Shown here: piece by piece, positions 7,092-15,400 of the stretch
Layout: each line of letters begins with the position of its first letter
Numbering within the stretch: the stretch's first letter is position 1
Assembly (NCBI RefSeq): GCF_036898825.1
Contig: NZ_JARUND010000001.1
Coordinates: 806,001-870,000, forward strand
Reading direction: 5' to 3'
DNA from: Streptomyces sp. B21-083
Lineage (GTDB): Bacteria; Actinomycetota; Actinomycetes; Streptomycetales; Streptomycetaceae
DNA length: 64,000 bases
Made by a program: the position numbers and the translations under genes
The notes under the pieces: model-generated
Seen by the model: the letters and a program-made list of their open reading frames with translations, nothing else
Told to the model about the DNA's origin: nothing
Database searches by the model: none

Positions 7092-8054
7092 ATGACCACC
7101 GCACAGCACAAGATCGGTTCGGGCTTCGACGCCCGGAGCACCGCCGACGACGTCCTCGCGGGCATCGACCTCACCGGCCGGCTCGCGCTCGTCACGGGCG
7201 GCTACTCGGGTCTCGGCCTGGAGACGACCCGCGCCCTCACCAAGGCGGGCGCCCGGGTCGTCGTACCCGCCCGCCGCCCGGAGGCCGCGCGTGAGGCGCT
7301 GGCCGGCATCGACGGCGTCGAGGTGGACGCGCTCGACCTCGGCGACCTGGAGAGCGTGCGCGCCTTCGCCGACCGCTTTCTCGCCTCCGGGCGCCCTCTC
7401 GACCTCGTGATCGACAACGCCGGGATCATGGCCTGCCCCGAGACGAGGGTCGGCCCCGGCTGGGAGGCCCAGTTCGCCACCAACCACCTCGGCCACTTCG
7501 CGCTCGTCAACCGGCTGTGGCCGGCCCTCGCGCCCGGCGGGGCACGCGTCGTCTCGGTCTCCTCGCGCGGCCACCACTTCTCCGGCATCCGCTGGGACGA
7601 CGTGCACTGGCAGCGCGACTACGACAAGTGGCAGGCGTACGGCCAGGCGAAAACGGCGAACGTGCTGTTCGCCGTCCACCTGGACAGCCTCGGCCGCGAC
7701 ACGGGTGTACGGGCCTTCTCCCTGCACCCCGGCGCCATCTTCACCCCGCTCCAGCGCCATATCCCCGTCGCCGAGCAGATCGAGCGCGGCTGGCGGGACC
7801 CCGAGGGCAAGCTGCTCGAACTGACGGGCTTCAAGACGCCTCAGCAGGGTGCGGCCACCCAGGTGTGGGCCGCGACCTCCCCGCAGCTGGCCGGGATGGG
7901 CGGCGTCTACCTGGAGGACTGCGACATCGCCGAGCCCGCCGTGGCCGGCGACGAGCGCGGCGGCGTACGTGACTACGCGGTCGACACCGGGGAGGCGGCG
8001 CGGCTGTGGGAGCTGTCGGCACGGCTCACCGGCGTCGACGCGTTCGCCGTCTGA
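7092..8054 (+). CDS. Short-chain dehydrogenase/reductase (RDH/WWOX-like oxidoreductase)
   Basis: 320 aa classical/extended SDR. The NAD(P)-binding motif TGGYSGLG, the IDNAGIMACP motif, the catalytic serine (VVSVSSRGHH) and the YGQAK (YxxxK) catalytic pair are present. An insert between Ser and Tyr (IRWDDVHWQRDYDKWQ) is typical of the retinol-dehydrogenase/light-dependent protochlorophyllide-reductase-like branch. It probably reduces or oxidises a hydrophobic carbonyl or alcohol; the substrate is unknown. The ATG at 7092 lacks a ribosome-binding site and follows a promoter with a 19-bp spacer. The tandem array directly upstream is the main oddity. Confidence 0.9.
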   Translation: MTTAQHKIGSGFDARSTADDVLAGIDLTGRLALVTGGYSGLGLETTRALTKAGARVVVPARRPEAAREALAGIDGVEVDALDLGDLESVRAFADRFLASGRPLDLVIDNAGIMACPETRVGPGWEAQFATNHLGHFALVNRLWPALAPGGARVVSVSSRGHHFSGIRWDDVHWQRDYDKWQAYGQAKTANVLFAVHLDSLGRDTGVRAFSLHPGAIFTPLQRHIPVAEQIERGWRDPEGKLLELTGFKTPQQGAATQVWAATSPQLAGMGGVYLEDCDIAEPAVAGDERGGVRDYAVDTGEAARLWELSARLTGVDAFAV

Positions 8055-8085
8055 CCAGTGGACGGCCGGCCCACACACCCACTGG

Positions 8086-8748
8086 TCAGGATGAGCCTGT
8101 GCCGGGTTCCGCGGGGCCGTACAGCGCGGCGGGGGCGCCGGTGGTCAGGGCCCAGTACCGGTCGCCGTACGACCAGTGCCACCACTCCGTGGGGTAGTTG
8201 ACCAGTCCGGCCCCGCTCAGCGCCTTGCCCAGGATCTCCCGGTGGGCGCGGGCCTCGGCGCCGATGGTCTCGGCGTGTGTGTAGCAGGCGCCCTCGCTGG
8301 CCTCGGGGCTGGCGTTCATGACGGTGCCCAGGTCGAGTTCACGGCCGTCGGCGTCGACGAGGGTCAGGTCGACGGCGGCGCCCGCGCTGTGCGGGGCGAT
8401 CTCGGGCGGGGAGACATAGCGGCTGGCGGCGGAGCGGAGCCGGTCGCCGGACCAGTCCGGGTGCTGGGCCCGCAGTTCGGCGGAGTAGTCCTCGAAGTAC
8501 CGGCGTTGCAGGGCGGGCGGCCGGTAGCCCTCGACGAACAGCAGCCGTATGCCGTCGGGGAGCAACGCCTGCGCGTCGAGCAGCCGGTCGAGGACGCCCT
8601 GCCGCAGCGTGAACTGTGCGCCGCCGGACGCCCGTTGCTGCCGGTCGTCGGTGAGCAGCGCGCCTCGCACCTCCACCAGCCGCTCACCGCACTCCTCGAC
8701 GGGAACGGCGGCGACCTTCGCGTCGGACATCAGGATGATCTCACTCAT
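8086..8748 (-). CDS. VanX-like D-Ala-D-Ala dipeptidase / D,D-carboxypeptidase (M15)
   Basis: 220 aa zinc peptidase of the VanX/M15D type. Zinc ligands fit the His and Asp of HSAGAAVDLTL and the final His of PTEWWHWSYGD; the glutamate of EWWH is the catalytic base and VEGYRPPALQ carries the conserved arginine. VanX enzymes cleave D-Ala-D-Ala dipeptides. Without vanH and vanA neighbours this copy more likely serves general cell-wall dipeptide turnover than glycopeptide resistance. There is no signal peptide, so it is cytoplasmic. It is convergent with the SDR gene, 31 nt apart. Confidence 0.88.
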   Translation of the reverse strand: MSEIILMSDAKVAAVPVEECGERLVEVRGALLTDDRQQRASGGAQFTLRQGVLDRLLDAQALLPDGIRLLFVEGYRPPALQRRYFEDYSAELRAQHPDWSGDRLRSAASRYVSPPEIAPHSAGAAVDLTLVDADGRELDLGTVMNASPEASEGACYTHAETIGAEARAHREILGKALSGAGLVNYPTEWWHWSYGDRYWALTTGAPAALYGPAEPGTGSS

Positions 8749-8811
8749 GACCCGATCATCCCCCGCCGCACGGGGCGACCCTTTCGCGGACCGGCGCGGA
8801 CGGTGCGCGGG

Positions 8812-9762
8812 TCAGAGATCGGCCAGCGCGGCCGTCAGCGCGGGTCCCACCACTTCCCGCGTCCACCGCACGCGCTCCTCCCCCACAGCCCGCGGCACCG
8901 TCTCGGTCAGCATGATCAGGTACAGGTAGGCGCGGTACAGGGCGAGCCGCCGGCAGGTCGCGTCGTCGAACTCGGCCTGCCCGCCAGCCTCCTGATATCC
9001 CGTCAGGAACTCCGCGTCGGCCCTGATGTCCCCCAGCAGCGCCAGCGACACGAAGTCGGCCACCGGGTCGCCCCAGAACATGCGCTCACCGTCGATGAGA
9101 CCGCCGACCCGGGGAGCGCCCGCCGAACGGTCCACCAGGATGTTCCCGTCCCAGAGGTCGAAGTGGACCAACTGGGGAACGGTGACCTCGTCCAGGGCGT
9201 CGTACGCGGCCCGGACGGACCGGGCCACCTCGTCCACCGGGACCGGCAGCCACGCGTCGTAGCGCACGGCGTCGTCGAGCACGGCGTCGAGCATCGCCGT
9301 GAACGCCGTACGCCAGTCGGGGGCGAGGGGGCCGAGGGCGCCGGAGGGGTAGCCGAAGGCGGGCCCGGTGACCTGGTGCAGCCGGGCCACCAGGCCGCCG
9401 AGTTCAGCTCGCAGGAGCGCCCGTTCGGCGCCGGTGGTGGAGTCGTCCCACGGATCGCCCGGGCAGGCGGTCATCAGCAGGTGACCGTCCCCGACGGCCA
9501 CGACGCTCGGCGCGGGTACGCCGACCGTGCCGGCGGCTCGGTAGAACTCGGCCTCAGAAAGCAGCAGTTGGGACTCGTGGCGCAGTCCAGGCACCGTTTC
9601 GGGCGGTGGGATCTTGAGGACGTACCTGCTGCCGTCGACCAGCCGGAGGTCCTCCACGGTGTTGTACGTTCCGCCGGTGAGCGGACGGCAGTCCACGAGG
9701 CCGTCCGGGGGCAGTCCCGCCGCTACGAGGACCTGTCTGGCCCGCTCCCACGAATCGGTCAC
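8812..9762 (-). CDS. Aminoglycoside-phosphotransferase-fold small-molecule kinase
   Basis: 316 aa. The protein-kinase-like fold of the APH/fructosamine-kinase group is shown by the nucleotide loop (CRPLTGGTYNTV), the VLKIP lysine, the catalytic loop LVHFDLWDGNILV (HxDxxxxN) and the metal motif LIDGERMFWGDP. It probably phosphorylates a small metabolite; the substrate is unclear and resistance is not implied. I chose GTG at 9762, which has GAGGAGG seven nt upstream. The frame extends upstream to 10095 but that part overlaps the next gene and shows no homology. Confidence 0.8.
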   Translation of the reverse strand: MTDSWERARQVLVAAGLPPDGLVDCRPLTGGTYNTVEDLRLVDGSRYVLKIPPPETVPGLRHESQLLLSEAEFYRAAGTVGVPAPSVVAVGDGHLLMTACPGDPWDDSTTGAERALLRAELGGLVARLHQVTGPAFGYPSGALGPLAPDWRTAFTAMLDAVLDDAVRYDAWLPVPVDEVARSVRAAYDALDEVTVPQLVHFDLWDGNILVDRSAGAPRVGGLIDGERMFWGDPVADFVSLALLGDIRADAEFLTGYQEAGGQAEFDDATCRRLALYRAYLYLIMLTETVPRAVGEERVRWTREVVGPALTAALADL

Positions 9763-9851
9763 CCGTGCCTCCTCTGTCTCAACGGGCGCGCCCGCGCCCT
9801 GCGTACAACCCCGGAACAGGGTACGGAACGTGCGAGGAGACGGCTCCGCCG

Positions 9852-10721
9852 CTACGCGGTAGCGACGCGGTGGGCGGTCCCCGCACCTTCGGGGGCGCCG
9901 AACCGGGCGAGGCAGTGCCACACCTTCTTCAGGTCCTGCGGTTCGTGCCGGCCGGTGCGGGCCGCGTCGCCGATGATCCGTGGGTCGAGGTGTCCGTCCT
10001 CGGCGATCCGGGCTCCCAGTTCGACGTACTCGGGCCCCCGGTAGTCGGCGTGACGGCGCAACTCGCTTATGGAGAGCCGGTATCCGGGATGCCATTCGAG
10101 CGGTACGGGCAGGGCACGCGCCGCCTGCTCCACCGGGGTACCGCGATAGCTCGCGTCGAGGACCAGCGCCTCGACGTCCCGGGCGAGCTCGACGGGGCCG
10201 TGCACCTGGGCCTCGATGTAGTCGTCGAGCGCGTCCTGCGTGTCCGCCTCCGCGAGGGCCAGGAGGGACATACCGGCGGCGACCCCGAAGTGGGCGGGCA
10301 GAGCCGCGCTGTCCGGGTAGCAGAAGGTGGCCCGCGCGAGGGCGGCGCCGGTCAGCCGGAAGTGCGAGGAACCGAATCTCGGGGCGGCGCCCACGACTTG
10401 GCGGCGGAAGTTCAACGCCCCGTACACCGGGCGTTGGTGGGCGGGCACGCTGTCGTACGCCTCGGCGAACATCCGGCTCTCCCAGCGCCAGCGGTCGCCG
10501 CCGGGGCGGGCGGTGAGTCCGCCGTTGCTGGTACCGGTGACGAACTGCGAGCGGTAGAAACCGTCCTGTGCCAGCGCCCTGAGCAGGTGCAGGTCGCGGA
10601 ACGTCCGGTCGGGGTGGAAGTTCAGGGTCACCCGCAGGTCCGGGGGCACGGCCGGGCCGGCGGAGAGGGCCGCGACATGACGGAGGGCTTTCGTGTGCGC
10701 GGAATCGGGGTCGTCCACCAT
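9852..10721 (-). CDS. DUF3626-domain protein
   Basis: 289 aa. Conserved family stretches are VTLNFHPDRTF, FYRSQFVTGTSNGGLTARPG, the R-W-ESRMFAEAYD segment and RPVYGALNFRRQ, and the protein spans the whole family length. DUF3626 has no established biochemical activity that I know of; the His, Arg and Asp-rich conserved motifs suggest an enzyme. It is 89 nt upstream of the kinase-fold gene on the same strand, so cotranscription is possible, and divergent from the FUSC-type membrane protein. Confidence 0.8.
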   Translation of the reverse strand: MVDDPDSAHTKALRHVAALSAGPAVPPDLRVTLNFHPDRTFRDLHLLRALAQDGFYRSQFVTGTSNGGLTARPGGDRWRWESRMFAEAYDSVPAHQRPVYGALNFRRQVVGAAPRFGSSHFRLTGAALARATFCYPDSAALPAHFGVAAGMSLLALAEADTQDALDDYIEAQVHGPVELARDVEALVLDASYRGTPVEQAARALPVPLEWHPGYRLSISELRRHADYRGPEYVELGARIAEDGHLDPRIIGDAARTGRHEPQDLKKVWHCLARFGAPEGAGTAHRVATA

Positions 10722-10884
10722 GCGTACCAGGAGATCATCCGGCGGCCTTGGAGATCCACAATTTTTTGGTCAACGAAGGAAACGTCCCTGATCACGTGAG
10801 GAATACCTCCTTCCGCATCACGCGCGCCCACGGACTTCGGTGAGTACGCTCGGTCCGTTTGTGGGAAGGGAGGCGTGCGCGCGC

Positions 10885-12141
10885 ATGCGAGTGGTACCTG
10901 GAGAGTGGACGGCTTCCGTCGTCCGGTTCGTCGGCAAGCACCGCGAACCCGTGGTCGTCCAGTCCCTGCGGTCGGCGGCCGCGGCGACGATCGCCTACGT
11001 CGTCGCGCTCCGCGTCAGCCCCGAGGCCGCTCCGCTCACCGCCCCGCTGACGGCCCTGCTGGTCGTCCAGGTCACCCTGTACGCCACGATCACCACGGGC
11101 ATCCGCCGGGTGAACTCCGTGGTCGCCGGCGTCGTCATCGCGATCGGCTTCAGTGTGCTGGTCGGTCTCACCTGGTGGAGTCTGGGACTGATCATCCTGG
11201 CCTCGCTGGCGGTCGGGCATCTGGTGCGGGTCAGTGAGTTCGTGCCCGAGGTGGCGATCAGCGCGATGCTGGTGCTGGGCGTCACCCGGGTCGGGGACAC
11301 GGCCTGGGCGCGGGTGCTGGAGACCGTGATCGGCGCTGCCGTCGGGCTCGCCTTCAACCTGCTGTTCGCTCCCCCGGTGTGGGTGGACGCGGCCGGTGAG
11401 TCCATCGAGGGTCTGGCGCGCCGGGTACGGCAGCTGATGCTGCGTATGGGCGAGGAGGCCGCCGGACGCACCCCGGTGGACCACGCGACCGCCCGGCTGC
11501 ACGAGGCCCGCCGGCTCGACCACGACATCGTCGAGGTGGACGCGGCGCTGAAGCAGGCCGAGGACAGCCTGCGGCTCAACCCGCGCGTCCGGGAGGGCCT
11601 GCTGCACCGGGTGGTGCTGCGCACCGGCCTGGACACCCTGGAGATCTGCACGGTCGTCCTGCGTGTCCTCGCCCGCAGCCTCACCGACCTGGCCAAGGAA
11701 CGGGAGCCCGACCCGCTGTTCGCCCCGGAGACGGGCGCCGCGCTGGAGCGGCTGCTGGCCGAGATCGCCGACGCCGTGGTCAGTTTCGCGGTCCTCGTCA
11801 CCACCGACGTCAGTGTCAGCGCCGAGTCGGCGGAGAGCCGGCTGGCCACCGAACTGCGGGCCGCGACGGCGACCCGCGACAGGCTGGCCCAGCTGCTCCT
11901 GGCGGAGGTCCGGCAGAACGCCGAGATCACTGCCCAGTGGCACTTGCACGGTGCCGTCCTGACCGAGGTCAACCGCATCCTCGACGAGCTGGACACCGAG
12001 CACCGCTCGCGGCGGCTCCTTGAGGAGCTGGACCGCTGCACGCGTGAGGAGCGGGAGCGGATGCCGTGGGTGACCCGGCTGCGGAAGTACGTGCGGGTGC
12101 CGGGCAGGAACCGTGAGGCGGTGTCACGTCGTTCTATGTGA
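10885..12141 (+). CDS. FUSC / aromatic-acid-exporter-type membrane protein
   Basis: 418 aa. The N-terminal half has about six transmembrane segments (for example LRSAAAATIAYVVAL, VVAGVVIAIGFSVLVGL, LGLIILASLAVGHLV and the region around VIGAAVGLAFNLLF). The C-terminal half is a long cytosolic helical domain (residues about 175-400) rich in Glu, Arg and Leu. This is the architecture of FUSC/ArAE-type exporters, which export aromatic acids or amphipathic compounds in proton-driven fashion. I chose ATG 10885 after GGGAGG at 11 nt; a GTG at 10840 in frame is an alternative. The 160 bp before it is an AT-rich divergent promoter region shared with the DUF3626 gene. Confidence 0.85.
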   Translation: MRVVPGEWTASVVRFVGKHREPVVVQSLRSAAAATIAYVVALRVSPEAAPLTAPLTALLVVQVTLYATITTGIRRVNSVVAGVVIAIGFSVLVGLTWWSLGLIILASLAVGHLVRVSEFVPEVAISAMLVLGVTRVGDTAWARVLETVIGAAVGLAFNLLFAPPVWVDAAGESIEGLARRVRQLMLRMGEEAAGRTPVDHATARLHEARRLDHDIVEVDAALKQAEDSLRLNPRVREGLLHRVVLRTGLDTLEICTVVLRVLARSLTDLAKEREPDPLFAPETGAALERLLAEIADAVVSFAVLVTTDVSVSAESAESRLATELRAATATRDRLAQLLLAEVRQNAEITAQWHLHGAVLTEVNRILDELDTEHRSRRLLEELDRCTREERERMPWVTRLRKYVRVPGRNREAVSRRSM

Positions 12142-12206
12142 CGAACCACGTGTCGAAGTCACATGAACAGGACGACTGGCACCGACTGGGATCGAGGGGG
12201 CTGCGC

Positions 12207-13250
12207 ATGGGTGACTCCGAGGTGCGGATCGACGGGAACACGCTGCGGCTGCCGGGCGGTGCGACCGTCCGGTTCATCCGCACTCTCCGCCTGCCGGAGA
12301 CCGGCACGCACGCGCTGCCGCCGGGGCTCGGCGAGTTCCCGGTGCGCCGGGTCGCCGACTACGCCGACACGGTGCCGGAGGCCTGGCGGGCGCGCGGTGG
12401 CGTGCTGCTGCCGGTGTATCTGCGCGAGGCGATGTGGCTGAGCTTCGGCGGCACGACGCAGCCCGCCGCGTTGCAGGTGGGCGTGGGCAAGGTGTGCGCG
12501 GTGTCGGGCGAGCCGTGGAGCGACCGGCTGTCGGGGAAGCCGCAGAACTACGTGGTGCTGCCGCGTCAGCCGTGGCTGGACGGCATCAACTCCGGCAAGG
12601 GCACGGTCCGCCAGTTCGTGGCGGTGCCGCTCGGGCTGGGTGCGACCGTCGAGGGCCAGGTCACGGGCGAGGAGGTGTGGGGCGGTGTACAGCTCCAGTC
12701 GTTCTCGCTGACCGACGTGGAACTGGCCAAGTGGCGCGATGAGGAGCGGCGCCGGGCGGAGCGGGCGCGGACGGCGACCGCGTGGACCGGGGGGTACGGC
12801 GGGGCCGTACCCATGGCGCCGATGGCGATGTCCGCTCCGGCGGCGCCCGGCGGCCCGGCGAGGCCGCAGCGGTCTGGGGCGGCGATGGGTCTGGGCGTCG
12901 GCGGATCGATGCGCCAGGAGGTGTTCCGGGACGACCGGCCGCTCACCGCGTGGTCGGAGCGGCCTGCCGGACGCGTCTTCGTGCATCTGGTGACCCCGCC
13001 CGAGTGGCGCCGCATCACCGGCGAGGCCCCGCCCCCGTCTCCCGTGGACCGCGCGGCGTACACCCGGGCCGGCCTGCCCTGGTTCGACTACTTCGACCAG
13101 GACGCCGAGGACCTCGCCCCCACGGACCCGCTGGCCGCTGTGCAGCCGGTCGGCGACTGGCTCGGCGACGACCACGAGCCCTGGCAGGCGCCGTCACCCG
13201 GGCAGGTGAAGCCGCTGACGGGCAAGCCGGTGGAGGACGGGGACTGGTAA
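12207..13250 (+). CDS. Conserved hypothetical protein with a Gly/Ala/Pro/Met-rich linker
   Basis: 347 aa, no named domain recognised. Residues 1-180 look like a folded beta-rich domain (EVRIDGNTLRLPGG, LPVYLREAMWLSFGG, KPQNYVVLPRQPWLDGI). A charged helix (LAKWRDEERRRAERARTA) and a low-complexity linker of about 60 residues follow, then a conserved tail (LTAWSERPAGRVFVHL, PWFDYFDQD). I chose ATG 12207 because GAGGGGG sits 6 nt upstream; an in-frame ATG at 12138 overlaps the previous gene's end by 4 nt and would suggest coupling. No signal peptide or membrane segment is seen. Function is unknown. Confidence 0.7.
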   Translation: MGDSEVRIDGNTLRLPGGATVRFIRTLRLPETGTHALPPGLGEFPVRRVADYADTVPEAWRARGGVLLPVYLREAMWLSFGGTTQPAALQVGVGKVCAVSGEPWSDRLSGKPQNYVVLPRQPWLDGINSGKGTVRQFVAVPLGLGATVEGQVTGEEVWGGVQLQSFSLTDVELAKWRDEERRRAERARTATAWTGGYGGAVPMAPMAMSAPAAPGGPARPQRSGAAMGLGVGGSMRQEVFRDDRPLTAWSERPAGRVFVHLVTPPEWRRITGEAPPPSPVDRAAYTRAGLPWFDYFDQDAEDLAPTDPLAAVQPVGDWLGDDHEPWQAPSPGQVKPLTGKPVEDGDW

Positions 13251-13364
13251 GCCGTTCCGGCATTGCAGCATGCGCAACGCGCATTGCTTCTCTTGCGCGC
13301 GACGGGGGATCCGCGTCAGAGTTGCCGGGTGACGGCTGAGGCGACCGAGACCCGGGGTGCAGGT

Positions 13365-14603
13365 ATGAGCGGTGATACGGAACCGGCGCGGGGCGCGCGC
13401 GACGGCTGGAGCAGGCGCCGGTTCGTGGGTGCGGCGGCGGGGACGGCCGCGACGGCGTCCGTGCCGGCGCGGGCGATGACGGCCGTCCCGGTGGAGCGCG
13501 CCCCCGCACCGGACTCACCCGCCCCCGCGCCGACGCCTGAGTCCGCACACTCCGCGCCGACCGGCCCTCGCCCGCTTCTCCTCGGCACCTACACCTCCGT
13601 CGAGGGGGGCGGCACCGGCATCGGTCTCGCGACCTACGATCCGGTCTCGGGACGTGTCACCGGCGCGGGAACCCTCACGGGCGTGGCCGACCCGTCCTAT
13701 CTCGCCGCACACCCGGACGGCCGCACCCTGTACGCGGTGAACGAGCGCGAGGACGGCGGCGTGACCGCGATCCGGCGCGACGGCGAGGGGCGCGGCCATC
13801 AGGTGCTCGGCACGCGCGGGACCGGCGGGTCGGCACCGTGCCATCTGTCGGTCCATCCGAGCGGGCGCTGGCTGCTCAGCGCCAACTACGGCTCCGGCAG
13901 CGTGGCGGTGCACCCCATCGACACCTCGGGCGCGCTCGGTGAGCGCACCGACCTGGTCACGCACTCCAGTCCCGCACCGGGCCCGGGTCAACAGGGCCCG
14001 CACGCGCACCAGTTCGTCACCAGCCCGGACGGCGGCCATGTTCTCGCGGTCGATCTGGGCACGGACACGGTCTACACCTACCGCCTGGACAGCGGACGCG
14101 GCACGCTCACCGAGGTCTCGCGCGCCCGGACCCGCCCGGGCGCCGGCCCCCGTCACCTCACCTTCCATCCCGGCGGCCGGTACGCGTATCTCGCCAACGA
14201 GGTCGACAACACGGTCGCCGTCTGCGGCTACTCCCCCGCCACCGGCCGCCTGGACATCGGGGAGGCACAGTCCACGGGGACGGGGGCGGCCACGAGCTAC
14301 CCGGCCCAGTTCGTGGTGACTCCGGACGGGCGGTACGCGTATCTGGCGAACCGTGGGCACAACAGCCTGACGCGGTACGCCGTGGAGGCGGGCGGTGCCC
14401 GTCTCCGGCTCCTCGACACGGTTCCGGTCGCGGGCGACTTCCCGCGCCACATCGCCCTCGCGCCGGGCGGGAACCTGCTGTTCGCGGCGAACCAGCGGTC
14501 GAGTACGGTCAGCGTCTTCCACGTCGACCGCGCGAGCGGTGAACTGCGGCTCGCGGGCCAGCCGTTCGCGTCACCCGTCGCCGTCTGTGCGCTGCCGCTG
14601 TAG
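13365..14603 (+). CDS. Tat-exported lactonase-family seven-bladed beta-propeller protein
   Basis: 412 aa. A twin-arginine signal (WSRRRFVGAAAGTAATASVPARA, RR at about residues 17-18) precedes a lactonase (Pgl/YbhE, PF10282) beta-propeller with repeated blades such as LAAHPDGRTLYAVNE, LSVHPSGRWLLSANYGSGSV, HLTFHPGGRYAYLANE and HIALAPGGNLLFAANQ. Relatives hydrolyse 6-phosphogluconolactone or muconolactones, but an exported version likely acts on another sugar lactone. ATG 13365 was chosen because it places the Tat motif correctly; the frame is open upstream. Its 3' end overlaps the convergent DUF2470 gene by 33 nt. Confidence 0.85.
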   Translation: MSGDTEPARGARDGWSRRRFVGAAAGTAATASVPARAMTAVPVERAPAPDSPAPAPTPESAHSAPTGPRPLLLGTYTSVEGGGTGIGLATYDPVSGRVTGAGTLTGVADPSYLAAHPDGRTLYAVNEREDGGVTAIRRDGEGRGHQVLGTRGTGGSAPCHLSVHPSGRWLLSANYGSGSVAVHPIDTSGALGERTDLVTHSSPAPGPGQQGPHAHQFVTSPDGGHVLAVDLGTDTVYTYRLDSGRGTLTEVSRARTRPGAGPRHLTFHPGGRYAYLANEVDNTVAVCGYSPATGRLDIGEAQSTGTGAATSYPAQFVVTPDGRYAYLANRGHNSLTRYAVEAGGARLRLLDTVPVAGDFPRHIALAPGGNLLFAANQRSSTVSVFHVDRASGELRLAGQPFASPVAVCALPL

Positions 14604-15296
14604 TGCGCGCGGGCAGGAGGCGGCACCGGCCTGGGTGAGCAGGATGTGCATGCGCTCGGTGAGCTGGGACACCGAGTCGGCGGGCTCGTGGAACGCCAGC
14701 CGTACGTCGCCGTGGGTGCGGACCCGCTCGATGCGCAGGGTGATTCCGTGCCGGTCGACGGCGAGCGGCCGGACGCTGAGGGCGCCGTGCAGGCTGTCCG
14801 GCTCGACCAGGCGGGTGAGGCGCTCGACGGCGTCACCGTGGCAGTCGGCGAGATGGGTCAGCAGCTCGGCCTCGGCAGTCGCCAGCGGGTCGGGCGCGGC
14901 GGCGGCGAACTCGGTGAGGTCGACGACGGTGGCACCGGACGTCTGGCGCAGGACCACGCGCGTCGGGCGGAACGCGAGCTGCTCGTCCTCGGCGGTGAAC
15001 CAGCCGGCCATCCACAGCCGGGCGCGGATCCGGTTGCGTACGGGGACGGGCGAGACGTCGGCGAACTCCAGTACGGCCGACGGCTCACCGCGCGGTGCGC
15101 AGACGGCGGCGGCGAGCAGCGCGCTGTCGGCCGGCACGTCCAGGACCACCCGGCCGTCCTCGCCTACGGTGTGCGCGCCGACGAACTCCTCACGACCGCC
15201 GTCCGCGGTCACCGCGCACGACCACGCGGCGGCAAGCACCGAACGCGCGCGTTCCGCCGCGGCGGGCTCGGCCGCCCAGGTCTGACTGTCACCCAT
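14571..15296 (-). CDS. DUF2470-domain protein, probable iron-regulated heme/FMN-binding type
   Basis: 241 aa. The N-terminal half is a split-barrel-like region (WSCAVTADGGREEF, VVLDVPADSALLAA, IRARLWMAGWFT). The C-terminal half is the DUF2470 module (LLTHLADCHGDAVERLTRLV, AVDRHGITLRI, VRLAFHEPADS). DUF2470 occurs at the C-terminus of HugZ/HutZ-like heme-handling and pyridoxamine-oxidase-like proteins. ATG 15296 is supported by AAGGAG upstream; a longer frame to 15353 would read through the iron box. A near-perfect DmdR/IdeR box lies 11 nt before the start, so expression is probably iron-repressed. An exact enzymatic role is not established. Confidence 0.82.
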   Translation of the reverse strand: MGDSQTWAAEPAAAERARSVLAAAWSCAVTADGGREEFVGAHTVGEDGRVVLDVPADSALLAAAVCAPRGEPSAVLEFADVSPVPVRNRIRARLWMAGWFTAEDEQLAFRPTRVVLRQTSGATVVDLTEFAAAAPDPLATAEAELLTHLADCHGDAVERLTRLVEPDSLHGALSVRPLAVDRHGITLRIERVRTHGDVRLAFHEPADSVSQLTERMHILLTQAGAASCPRALQRQRTDGDG

Positions 15297-15307
15297 CCCG
15301 AATCTCC

Positions 15308-15326
15308 TTAGGTAAGCCTTGCCTAA
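15308..15326 (-). promoter_or_regulatory. DmdR/IdeR (DtxR-family) iron box
   Basis: TTAGGTAAGCCTTGCCTAA is a 19-nt dyad matching the actinobacterial iron-box pattern TTAGGnnAGnCTnnCCTAA at nearly every position. Its end abuts the AAGGAG ribosome-binding site of the DUF2470 gene, an arrangement expected for repression by an Fe(II)-loaded DmdR. Confidence 0.85.
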
Positions 15327-15400
15327 CTTATCTGAAATCCGGGTGTCCGCCAACCACCTCCCACGATCCCGTGCGATTCCCTACCGAAGGCCGCCCGGCT

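Noticed and set aside
8086..8748. Glycopeptide resistance cluster (vanX)
   Set aside because: No vanH, vanA, vanR or vanS neighbours, and the VanZ gene at 4473 is unlinked; a stand-alone dipeptidase is more likely.
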